Assembly (NCBI GenBank): GCA_900543515.1
Contig: UQRW01000010.1
Span: 1-44,250, forward strand
Length of the DNA: 44,250 bases
Reading direction: 5' to 3'
Origin: an uncultured Collinsella sp.
Lineage (GTDB): Bacteria > Actinomycetota > Coriobacteriia > Coriobacteriales > Coriobacteriaceae
Below, in pieces: positions 16,673-23,464 of this stretch (its first letter is position 1; the number at the start of each line of letters is the position of its first letter). The translations under genes and the position numbers were made by a program. Under the pieces are notes generated by a model that worked only from the letters and a program-made list of their open reading frames with translations, did not search any database and had not been told where the DNA came from.

Positions 16673-16741
16673 ATGAAGAACACGATGAAGTCTCTTAACA
16701 ACTGGTGGTGGCGTGATGCGAATACGATCGGTCGACAGTGA
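16673..16741 (+). CDS. Tryptophan-codon leader peptide (22 aa)
   Basis: The ATG at 16673 has AAAGGAG nine bases upstream and opens a 22-codon frame, MKNTMKSLNNWWWRDANTIG plus RQ, with three consecutive Trp codons (16703-16711). This is the hallmark of a ribosome-mediated tryptophan attenuator. The leader is followed by an intrinsic terminator with a matching antiterminator and then by a TrpP-like transporter gene, so its role is to sense charged tRNA-Trp. A ribosome halted at the UGG triplet leaves 16728-16735 free; one that reaches the stop codon at 16739 covers it. The peptide itself is probably non-functional. Confidence 0.88.
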   Translation: MKNTMKSLNNWWWRDANTIGRQ

Positions 16742-16840
16742 GTCCCTCACGCCTGTTTTTGCGCTCTAGGTGATTGGAAGGCCTCCGGTTTCGACCGGGG
16801 GCCTTTTTCTATCTCGAGCCCGATCGCATTCGCATCACGC
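16711..16840 (+). other. Long-range 20-bp pairing that spans the attenuator
   Basis: Bases 16711-16730, right after the Trp codons, are the reverse complement of 16821-16840 except for one A-C mismatch. The downstream arm lies beyond the terminator and 45 nt before trpP, so the pairing can form only in read-through RNA. It competes with both the upstream 16650-16657 pairing and, at its edge, the antiterminator. It may lock read-through RNA open or control trpP translation. Confidence 0.65.
16728..16810 (+). terminator. Tryptophan attenuator: terminator and competing antiterminator
   Basis: Terminator: 10-bp stem 16780-16789 with 16794-16803 (one G-U), TTCG loop, then TTTTTCT. Antiterminator: 16728-16735 (tcggtcga, the last leader codons) pairs with 16791-16798, taking the loop and part of the 3' arm. 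A 5-bp hairpin at the leader stop codon (16738-16742 with 16746-16750) may pause polymerase. An upstream pairing, 16650-16657 with 16712-16719, could form in untranslated RNA and hide the leader ribosome site. Confidence 0.85.
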
Positions 16841-16885
16841 GCCTCCGCTTTTCTCTTGCACTCCCATTCCAAAAGGATTTTCACC

Positions 16886-17458
16886 ATGTCTCAGAACACC
16901 ACCGCCACCCAGCCCCGCACCGTCCAGACCGCCGACCGTGGCAAACTCGATGTCCGCGCCCTCGTCCTGCTTGCCATCCTGCTCGCCGCCGGCTTCATCC
17001 TCAACTTCACCGTCGGCAAGGCCATCTCGGGCATCTCGGGCGGCATGATCAGCCCCGAGTTCATCATCTCGGCCTTCTGCCTCACCATCCTGGTCGTTCG
17101 CCCCAACATCGGCCAGGCGCTCGTCATCGGCCTCATCTCGGCTGCCGTGATCCAGATCACCACCACTTCGCCGTTCGTCGATTTTGCCGCCGAGGGCATC
17201 GCCGCCATGCTCATGGCCGGCATCGTCAACGCCGCCGGCAAGAACGGTCAAATCAAGCCCGCCATCGCCATTGTCGCAACCTTCCTGACCACATTTGCCT
17301 CCGGCGTCATCTTCATGGTCATCAAGATGGCCATGCTCGGCGTGGTAGGCGAGCTCGCCGCCGCCATGCTGCCCGTCGTTGCCATGACCGCCGTCTTTAA
17401 CGCCATTCTGGTCGGCGCCCTCTACCTGCCCATCCAGAAGGCCCTTAGGCTCAACTAA
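16886..17458 (+). CDS. trpP: ECF transporter S component, TrpP-like (tryptophan)
   Basis: A 190-residue membrane protein with a polar N-terminus of about 25 residues and five to six predicted spans. It resembles the TrpP family of tryptophan-specific ECF substrate-binding subunits: NFTVGKAISGISGGMISPEF, then IGQALVIGLISAAVIQITTT and a conserved C-terminal core. The tryptophan assignment is supported independently by the Trp-codon attenuator directly upstream. The ATG at 16886 (AAAAGGA nine bases upstream) is preferred over a TTG at 16856. The ATPase and T-component genes follow after a 212-bp spacer filled with inverted repeats. Confidence is high for an S component and good for tryptophan. 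Confidence 0.85.
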   Translation: MSQNTTATQPRTVQTADRGKLDVRALVLLAILLAAGFILNFTVGKAISGISGGMISPEFIISAFCLTILVVRPNIGQALVIGLISAAVIQITTTSPFVDFAAEGIAAMLMAGIVNAAGKNGQIKPAIAIVATFLTTFASGVIFMVIKMAMLGVVGELAAAMLPVVAMTAVFNAILVGALYLPIQKALRLN

Positions 17459-17464
17459 CCCGCT

Positions 17465-17565
17465 CGGCTTTACGAGCCACCCCATCTTGGCGTTCATTCG
17501 TCGCTCGCGTACCCAAGTACGCTTCGCTCCTCTTTCGCGCCAACCTGGGGCCCCTCGTAAAGCCG
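17465..17565. repeat. Nested hairpin repeat element, copy 1
   Basis: The outer arms cggctttacgag (17465-17476) and its exact complement (17554-17565) enclose a middle stem (around 17480-17492 with 17535-17547) and an apical gcgtac/gtacgc hairpin (17507-17522). The internal sequence from 17491 to 17540 is nearly the same as in the element at 33016-33113, whereas the outer arms are unrelated. It lies just past the trpP stop. Confidence 0.75.
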
Positions 17566-17608
17566 TCTCCGTGCTTCACCACCAAAGACTGTCCCAAACA
17601 ACGAGCTT

Positions 17609-17652
17609 TTGGGGACGTTCTTAAAAGACTGGTCATTTAAGAACGTCCCCAA
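17609..17652. repeat. 17-bp inverted repeat upstream of the fused ECF ATPase
   Basis: Arms 17609-17625 (ttggggacgttcttaaa) and 17636-17652 are exact reverse complements with a 10-nt loop. It ends 18 bp before the next start codon and, in mRNA, would lie against the ribosome site (ATGAAAGG). There is no T-run. Together with copy 1 of the nested element it separates trpP from ecfA. Confidence 0.7.
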
Positions 17653-17670
17653 TGACTATGAAAGGTATCC

Positions 17671-19422
17671 ATGGAAACGATCATCAACGTCGACGATGTC
17701 TCGTTCTCCTATGGCACGCAGACCGAGCAGACGCTCAGCCACATTTCGCTCAGCGTGAACAAGGGAGATTTCATCGGCATCATCGGGCCCTCGGGCGCCG
17801 GCAAGTCCACGCTTACCGCCTGCCTGTCGGGTGCCGTGCCCCACCACTACACCGGCACGTTCTTTGGGTCCGTCATGGTTGACGGCCACGACACCTGCGA
17901 GGTCTCGCTCACCGACGTGTCGCAAATCGTCGGCAGTGTGCTGCAGGATATCGACACGCAGATGGTCGCTTCGGTCGTCGAGGACGAGATGCTCTTTGGC
18001 CTCGAGAACTTTGGCGTTCCCCACGACCAGATCGAGCAGCGCGTGAGCGAAACGCTCGAGACCGTCGGCATCAGCGACCTGCGCGACCGCGAGATCGCCA
18101 CCCTCTCGGGCGGACAGAAGCAAAAAGTGGCCATCGCCGCCATTCTCGCCATGCGTCCGCGCGTCTTGGTTCTCGACGAGCCCACCGCGGCACTCGACCC
18201 CGCCAGCTCCACGCTGGTTTTCGAGACCCTGCGTGAGGCCAACCGTGCACTCGGCATCACCATCGTCGTCGTTGAGCAAAAGGTCGCCCTGCTTTCGGAG
18301 TACTGCAACCGCGTGCTCGTGCTCAACCATGGCGAAATCGCGCTGCAGGGCGAGCCACACGAGGTCTTCGCGCATACCGACGAGCTCCGTGCCATCGGCG
18401 TCGACTGCCCTCGCGTCACGCGCATCTTCAATAGCCTCGAGGCCGATGGCCTGGTAAGCGGTACCCCTTGCTTGGATGTCGATGAGGCCGAGCGCCTGAT
18501 TTCGGGCATCGTCGACCCCGCACACGCGGCCATCGAAGCCCAGACGCCCACCGGTTCCCCGCATGCACCGTCGCTGCGTCCGCATGCCAAGGACGCCGAA
18601 CCCGTACTCACCTTCGACCATGTCGAGTTTGCCTATCCCAATGGCGGCGCCGCCGTCCACGACCTCAACCTGACCCTCTATCCCGGCGAGCTCGTGGGCA
18701 TCGTCGGCCAGAACGGTGCCGGCAAGACCACGCTCACCAAGCTGCTCACAGGCCTGCTTAAGCCCGCCTCGGGCAGCGTGCGCGTCACGGGACTGGATAC
18801 CGCAGCCGTTCCCACGAGCCGCATCGCCCGCGAAGTCGCAACCCTCTTCCAAAACCCCGACCGCCAGATCTGCAAGGACACCGTACTCGACGAGGTGGCT
18901 TTTGGCCTGGAGCTTGCCGGCATCGACCGTGCCGAGGCACTGCGTCGCGCCCAGCTCGTCATCGACCGCTTTGGCCTGCCTGCCGATGAGGCGCCTTTCT
19001 CGCTTTCGCGCGGTCAGCGCCAGATGGTGGCACTCGCCTCTGTCGTGGTCGTAGAGCCCAAGATCGTCGTGCTCGACGAGCCCACGAGCGGCCTTGATTA
19101 CCGCGAGTGCATGACCGTCATGGAAACGGTGCGCACCATGGCCGAGCGTGGTTGCGCCGTTATCATGGTCTGCCACGATATGGAAGTCGTCTCGGATTTT
19201 GCCGAGCGCATCGTGGTGATGGCCGACGGTCGCATCCTCGACCGCGGCCGCACGCACGAGCTATTCTCGAACATCGATCTCATGCGGCGTGCCTACGTGG
19301 AGCCTCCCCAGGTTATTGAACTCTCGCGCCGTCTGGCATCTTCCGTCTCGCCCGCTTTTGCGCAGGTGAGCGAGGTCACCGATGTCGTTCGAATTACCAA
19401 GGAGATGGTCCACCGTGGTTAA
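17671..19422 (+). CDS. ecfA: Fused double ATPase of an ECF transporter (EcfA1-EcfA2)
   Basis: One 583-residue chain carries both ATP-binding domains that are usually separate subunits. Domain 1: Walker A GPSGAGKST at about residues 39-47, Q-loop region, signature LSGGQKQ, Walker B VLVLDEPTAALD. Domain 2 begins near residue 309: Walker A GQNGAGKTT near 346, signature LSRGQRQ (Arg in place of the usual second Gly, near 445), Walker B IVVLDEPTSGLD. A linker of about 45 residues joins them. ATP hydrolysis powers substrate release from the S component. The T-component gene overlaps by 8 nt. Because ECF modules are often shared, this one may serve other S components besides TrpP. Confidence 0.9.
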   Translation: METIINVDDVSFSYGTQTEQTLSHISLSVNKGDFIGIIGPSGAGKSTLTACLSGAVPHHYTGTFFGSVMVDGHDTCEVSLTDVSQIVGSVLQDIDTQMVASVVEDEMLFGLENFGVPHDQIEQRVSETLETVGISDLRDREIATLSGGQKQKVAIAAILAMRPRVLVLDEPTAALDPASSTLVFETLREANRALGITIVVVEQKVALLSEYCNRVLVLNHGEIALQGEPHEVFAHTDELRAIGVDCPRVTRIFNSLEADGLVSGTPCLDVDEAERLISGIVDPAHAAIEAQTPTGSPHAPSLRPHAKDAEPVLTFDHVEFAYPNGGAAVHDLNLTLYPGELVGIVGQNGAGKTTLTKLLTGLLKPASGSVRVTGLDTAAVPTSRIAREVATLFQNPDRQICKDTVLDEVAFGLELAGIDRAEALRRAQLVIDRFGLPADEAPFSLSRGQRQMVALASVVVVEPKIVVLDEPTSGLDYRECMTVMETVRTMAERGCAVIMVCHDMEVVSDFAERIVVMADGRILDRGRTHELFSNIDLMRRAYVEPPQVIELSRRLASSVSPAFAQVSEVTDVVRITKEMVHRG

Positions 19423-20161
19423 CGTCATCGACTACATGCCGGGCGATACGCTACTGCATCGCCTGAACCCCGTCGTCAAACTGGGCCTCGCCGCCGCCAT
19501 CATCGTCGGCATCTTCTTGTCCGACACCTACGTGGCGCTGCTGGGCTTTTTGGCACTCACCCTTGCGCTGGGCGCCTATGCCGGCGTCGTCGACCGTCTG
19601 TTCTCGCTGCTCAAGTTGCTGATCCCGCTCGCGCTTATCATGCTGGTGCTCCAGCTGGCCTTTATGCGCGATGGCAACGTGGTGTGGGGCTTTATCACCG
19701 ACACGGGCCTCATCACAGGATCGAAGGCCTGTCTGCGCCTACTGGGTGTGGCGTTACCACTCATCCTCATGCTCATGGTGACCAAGCTCAACGACCTTGC
19801 CAACGCCTGCGTCGAGGTGCTGCACGTACCGTATCGCTATGCCTTCACCTTTACCACGGCGCTGCGCTTTGTGCCGGTGTTTGGTCAGGAGATGAACGCC
19901 ATCATGGAGGCGCAGACCGCACGCGGCGTCGAGTACGACACCAAGAACCCCATCAAGAAGCTTAAGCTCATGCTGCCACTGTGCGTGCCACTGCTCATCT
20001 CGAGCGTGGGCAAGACCGATGCCACAGCCTTGGCGGCAGAACAGCGCGGCTTCTATCTGCGTACGCGCGCCAGCTCGTACAAGCGCTACCCCATCAAGGG
20101 TCTGGACATCGCCGTGCTCATCGTCAGCATCGCCCTCATCGCCATCGGCTTCCTGTTCTAG
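19415..20161 (+). CDS. ecfT: ECF transporter T component
   Basis: The 248-residue transmembrane coupling subunit that links the S component to the ATPases. It has four to six predicted spans, with the cytoplasmic coupling helices marked by TARGVEYDTKNP and a second motif reading AAEQRGF where most relatives have an Ala-Arg-Gly. The GTG at 19415 has AAGGAGA nine bases upstream and overlaps the ATPase gene by 8 nt, so the two are translationally coupled. A strong terminator follows. Confidence 0.9.
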   Translation: MVNVIDYMPGDTLLHRLNPVVKLGLAAAIIVGIFLSDTYVALLGFLALTLALGAYAGVVDRLFSLLKLLIPLALIMLVLQLAFMRDGNVVWGFITDTGLITGSKACLRLLGVALPLILMLMVTKLNDLANACVEVLHVPYRYAFTFTTALRFVPVFGQEMNAIMEAQTARGVEYDTKNPIKKLKLMLPLCVPLLISSVGKTDATALAAEQRGFYLRTRASSYKRYPIKGLDIAVLIVSIALIAIGFLF

Positions 20162-20191
20162 TTCACCACCGACAGCAACCGCCCAACGCAA

Positions 20192-20226
20192 AAGGCCTCG
20201 GCTCGCACCAAACGAGCCGAGGCCTT
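20192..20226 (+). terminator. Terminator of the ECF operon
   Basis: Perfect 14-bp stem (20192-20205 with 20213-20226, aaggcctcggctcg) and 7-nt loop, followed by ACTGTTTC. It is preceded by AAAA, so it may work in both directions. Confidence 0.8.
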
Positions 20227-20249
20227 ACTGTTTCACCAGATAAAACCTA

Positions 20250-20279
20250 CCAAAATTAACCTGTCCCTTTTTGACAGGT
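20250..20279 (-). terminator. Terminator of the aspartate racemase gene
   Basis: On the minus strand a 7-bp stem (acctgtc/gacaggt, 20259-20265 with 20273-20279) is followed by TAATTTT. The stem sequence recalls the ggacaggt repeats at 34305 and 35518. Confidence 0.6.
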
Positions 20280-20285
20280 CGGAAG

Positions 20286-21032
20286 CTAGAGGCGGTAGGG
20301 AGCGCCGCTACGGATGATGGATTCGCGCACCAGGACATCCATGGCGTCGAGGGTGATCTCGGGCATCTCTCGGTACTTTTGCAACACCGAGAGCTCGGTG
20401 CAGGCCAGAATGACGCGGTCGCAGCCGCTACGGGCGAACTCCCACATCACGCGGTCGAACTTATCCATATCGGGCTCACGTCCGGCCTTCACATCATCGT
20501 AGATAAGCGACATCACATCGTTCTGACGTTTCTCGCTGGGATAGACGACCTCAACACCCGCAGCCTTACATTCGCGGCCGTAGACGCCCGCGCCCACGGT
20601 GCCATCGGTGCCCATGATGCCGATCTTATGCACCGGCTCGGCCGGCATACTCAGGTTGGGGTCGAACTCACACTCCCCCATCACCGCACCGGCCAGAGCA
20701 TAGCGCACCGACTCACGCGGCATGTGGATAATCGGCACCTTCGTAAACGACTGGATCTGGTCATAGAAGTAGTGTGACGTGTTGCAGGGAATGGCAATGT
20801 GTGCACAGCCCAGCGACTCGAGTGCCTGGGCGCACTCTTTCATGGTCGCCAGCAGTTTGGCATGCTCGCCGGTCTTAATGGCCAGCGTGCGGTCGGGCAT
20901 GGTCGACTTGGAGAGTACCACCATGTCGATATGTTCCTGATCGCAGGCAGCAGCCGTATGACGCACCACCTGGTCGTAGTAATACGACGTGGCCTCGGCG
21001 CCCATGCCGCCGATAACTCCCAGCTTTTCCAT
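20286..21032 (-). CDS. Aspartate/glutamate racemase family protein, likely aspartate racemase
   Basis: Cofactor-independent racemase of 248 residues. It begins EKLGVIGGMG, typical of the aspartate racemase branch, with the two catalytic cysteines in PCNTSH (Cys83) and LACTELS. The start at 21032 has AAGGAGG upstream; an ATG 28 codons earlier lacks one. It lies 84 bp downstream of an ATP-grasp gene resembling D-aspartate ligase, so the likely job is to supply D-aspartate for the peptidoglycan cross-bridge. This pairing is known in Enterococcus faecium. Glutamate racemase activity is the alternative, but the IGGMG start and the partner favour aspartate. Confidence 0.85.
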   Translation of the reverse strand: MEKLGVIGGMGAEATSYYYDQVVRHTAAACDQEHIDMVVLSKSTMPDRTLAIKTGEHAKLLATMKECAQALESLGCAHIAIPCNTSHYFYDQIQSFTKVPIIHMPRESVRYALAGAVMGECEFDPNLSMPAEPVHKIGIMGTDGTVGAGVYGRECKAAGVEVVYPSEKRQNDVMSLIYDDVKAGREPDMDKFDRVMWEFARSGCDRVILACTELSVLQKYREMPEITLDAMDVLVRESIIRSGAPYRL

Positions 21033-21116
21033 CGCCGCCTCCTTGGTGACGCTTGCGCAATTGCGCGTATCATACCCGCGCCCGCCCGATGCAAACCGGA
21101 CGGGCGCCGCGCTCAT

Positions 21117-22373
21117 CTACTTGTAATACGTCTTGAACAGCTTAAAGTGGCGCAGCTTGGTGTGCCACATGCGCAGCCAGCGGTTAAAGACAAAGTCGCC
21201 CTTCATAAACGAAGGGTCGGCGCCCTTGCCTTCCTTGTCCAGGCGATGCACCTTAGCGCGCAGCTCGGGATCCTTGACGTACTTGTCGACGACGCCCATG
21301 GGGACGACCATCCACAGGGCCTCGTCCTGAGCCGTCACAAACTCCGGCTCAAACGGACGGTTGAACACATACTCGTCCACCACATACTTGGCAACGTTAA
21401 AGCCGCTGTTGGTAACGTAGTAGTTGCTGCGGCCCTGGCGCGTGTTGAAATCGAAGAACTTAAACGAGCCGTCGCGCTCGTCGTACTTTACGTCAAAGTT
21501 GGAATAGCCCACAAAGTGAAGGTCCTCGAGCAACTTACGCACGCCGCCCATGAGCTCGTCGTTGGGCTCGGTAATGATACAGGCATGGTTGCCGACACCG
21601 TGGGGCTGATGCTCCTCGAGTAGCACATGGCCCAGGCACATCATGCGGACCTTACCGTTGCGGTCGGAATAGCTGGTGAGCACGCGCATGTACTCGTCGT
21701 TGCCGGGCACGCGATCCTGCAAGATCAGGTCGTCGGTGTAGCCGCTGGCATACGAGTCGCGAATGACCTGTTCCAGCTCGGCGCGGTCGGCAATCTCATA
21801 GGCCTTCTTCTGGCCCTCGAACTCATGCTGCCACCACATGATGCCGTCAGAAGGCTTCAGAATCATCGGGTAAGGAAAATCAATCTGGTCGAGCACTTCG
21901 GCAGGCGCCTCACCCTGGGCATTGAGCATCGCCTTGGTAAAGGTAAACGTGTGCGGATAGGGCACGCCATGCTTCTCGCACAGCTCGTAGAAGATCTCCT
22001 TCTTCTGGCACTGCTCGAGCATGCTGTAGGGCGCGTAGGGAGCGACGATGTTATCCGCCAGCTCATGAGCATCCTTGGCTTGAGCCACGAGAGCGACATA
22101 GTTGTCGCCGCAGCCCACAAGGACAATAGTCTTGTCGGCATGCGCTTGGGCAATGCCGTTGACGGTTTTGAGCATCACGGGCATGGTGTCGATATCCACG
22201 TTGGGCGTGTAGTCGATAATCTGGCTGCGGTACGCGGGACCCGTCTGATACTTGCCAAAGACCAGACTCTTGACCTGGTACTCCTCGTAGAAGGCGCGCG
22301 CCACCGAATAGGCGTTGATGTCGCCACCAAGCAGCACGGGAATGAACTCGCGCTCTGTAAATTGCAATGCCAT
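21117..22373 (-). CDS. ATP-grasp ligase, probable D-aspartate ligase
   Basis: A 418-residue ATP-grasp enzyme. The stretches EFIPVLLGGDINAYSVARAF, FEGQKKAYEI, QDRVPGNDEYMRVL, RMMCLGHVLLEE and FDFNTRQGRSNYYVT match the layout I recall for D-aspartate ligase of Enterococcus faecium (about 420 residues), which joins D-Asp to the side-chain amine of residue 3 in the peptidoglycan precursor. The Asn/Arg pair in FNTRQG fits the metal/ATP site. The adjacent aspartate racemase supports the assignment. The C-terminal 60 residues are basic and might contact membrane or the nucleotide precursor. Other carboxylate-amine ligases share this fold, so substrate identity is good but not certain. Confidence 0.8.
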   Translation of the reverse strand: MALQFTEREFIPVLLGGDINAYSVARAFYEEYQVKSLVFGKYQTGPAYRSQIIDYTPNVDIDTMPVMLKTVNGIAQAHADKTIVLVGCGDNYVALVAQAKDAHELADNIVAPYAPYSMLEQCQKKEIFYELCEKHGVPYPHTFTFTKAMLNAQGEAPAEVLDQIDFPYPMILKPSDGIMWWQHEFEGQKKAYEIADRAELEQVIRDSYASGYTDDLILQDRVPGNDEYMRVLTSYSDRNGKVRMMCLGHVLLEEHQPHGVGNHACIITEPNDELMGGVRKLLEDLHFVGYSNFDVKYDERDGSFKFFDFNTRQGRSNYYVTNSGFNVAKYVVDEYVFNRPFEPEFVTAQDEALWMVVPMGVVDKYVKDPELRAKVHRLDKEGKGADPSFMKGDFVFNRWLRMWHTKLRHFKLFKTYYK

Positions 22374-22597
22374 GGAAACTTCCTATCATGAACTGCCCAC
22401 ACAACGGGCGGTCTTTGCGCAACTGATTTATTCTAGCGTGCCAAGCCGCCGGCGCCCAAAGCTCCACCGTATCTATGGCAATCGGAGGATCAGACTCGAG
22501 CAAAGACGGCCCTCACCGCTGTACGACAACGGGCAATGAACCTACCGTTGTTGTAGGATTCAACATATTGTCAATCTCATAAGCGAAAGGCGCACGC

Positions 22598-23230
22598 GTG
22601 CCCCAAGAACATCTGACCGACAACCCCATCCTTGACGCTGCAAAACGCGAGCTAGCGGAACGTTCTCAAACGACCGCTCCCCTACGCACCGCCAGCAACG
22701 CCTACGAAGGACCCGCCCGCATCGTTTCGATCAACACGTCGGCGCACAAAGGCACACGCAAGTCACCCGTCTCCGATGGGCACGACACCGTCATTGAGCA
22801 GTTTGGCCTCGCTTCCGATGCACACGCCGGGCACTGGCACCGCCAAGTCTCGTTTTTGGCCGCAGAATCAATCCAGACTGCCCAGCATCGCGGGCTCGAT
22901 GTGCACGAAGGCGACTTTGGGGAGAACTTCACCACACAAGGTATCAACCTGCTTTCGCTCCCCCTGGGCACACAGCTCAAGATCGGCAACGACGTTCTGG
23001 TCGAGATCAGCCAGATCGGCAAAGTCTGCCACACCCGCTGCGCTATCTACCATCTCGCCGGCGACCGCATCTTTCCCCACGAGGGCATTTTCGGTGTGGT
23101 GCTTCGAGGCGGAGAGGTGCATGTCGGAGACGATATCCAGACAGTCAAGCTCGGCAACGGCGCATGTTCTTTCACCCCAGCCGAGGCGCTCGAAGAAATT
23201 GAGCAGGCTCGCCGCGAGGGAACCCTATAG
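22598..23230 (+). CDS. MOSC domain protein
   Basis: A 210-residue protein with a MOSC (molybdenum cofactor sulfurase C-terminal) domain from about residue 40. Visible features are the family core DAHAGHWHRQVSFLA, GDFGENFTTQGINL, and the cysteine segment IGKVCHTRCAIY thought to carry sulfur in MOSC proteins. The first 35 residues are an unrelated polar extension. The start is GTG with GAAAGG seven bases upstream. No molybdenum-cofactor genes are nearby. The 224-bp spacer before it shows no clear promoter, only a small cctac/gtagg hairpin near 22542. Confidence 0.82.
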   Translation: MPQEHLTDNPILDAAKRELAERSQTTAPLRTASNAYEGPARIVSINTSAHKGTRKSPVSDGHDTVIEQFGLASDAHAGHWHRQVSFLAAESIQTAQHRGLDVHEGDFGENFTTQGINLLSLPLGTQLKIGNDVLVEISQIGKVCHTRCAIYHLAGDRIFPHEGIFGVVLRGGEVHVGDDIQTVKLGNGACSFTPAEALEEIEQARREGTL

Positions 23231-23357
23231 GTGCAAAACCCCATGTTGGAGTAGCCCTTAAGGCGTGAATCTGCGATCAGACCGAGTTCCGTAACGTTAA
23301 AGTTGAACTCTATGGTTTCTCAACAATTCACTATAACTGCAGGTCAAAGCCAAAGCC

Positions 23358-23394
23358 TCAAGTTTAACTTGACCCTTTGGAACCTTTAAGGTTC
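23358..23394. promoter_or_regulatory. Two tandem 15-bp palindromes upstream of the secreted hydrolase
   Basis: TCAAGTT-T-AACTTGA (23358-23372) and GAACCTT-T-AAGGTTC (23380-23394) are each perfect, with centres 22 bp apart (two helical turns). CCTCAAGTTtAACTTGA is one base off the SoxR operator core I recall, and the spacing of TTGACC and AAGGTT is reminiscent of MerR-family operators. A related half-site (aagttgaac) lies near 23303-23311. The regulator is unknown. Confidence 0.55.
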
Positions 23395-23464
23395 AAGTTG
23401 AGGTCGAAAGCAGTAGTAGAATACCGTTCGAACCATAACCTACGATTGATTGCAGAGGGATTGG

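Noticed and set aside
16856..16886. TTG start for trpP at 16856
   Set aside because: The ribosome site AAAAGGA lies inside that extension and is ideally spaced for the ATG at 16886.
17656..19257. 533-codon minus-strand frame opposite the ECF ATPase
   Set aside because: Antisense shadow; the plus frame has complete Walker and signature motifs.
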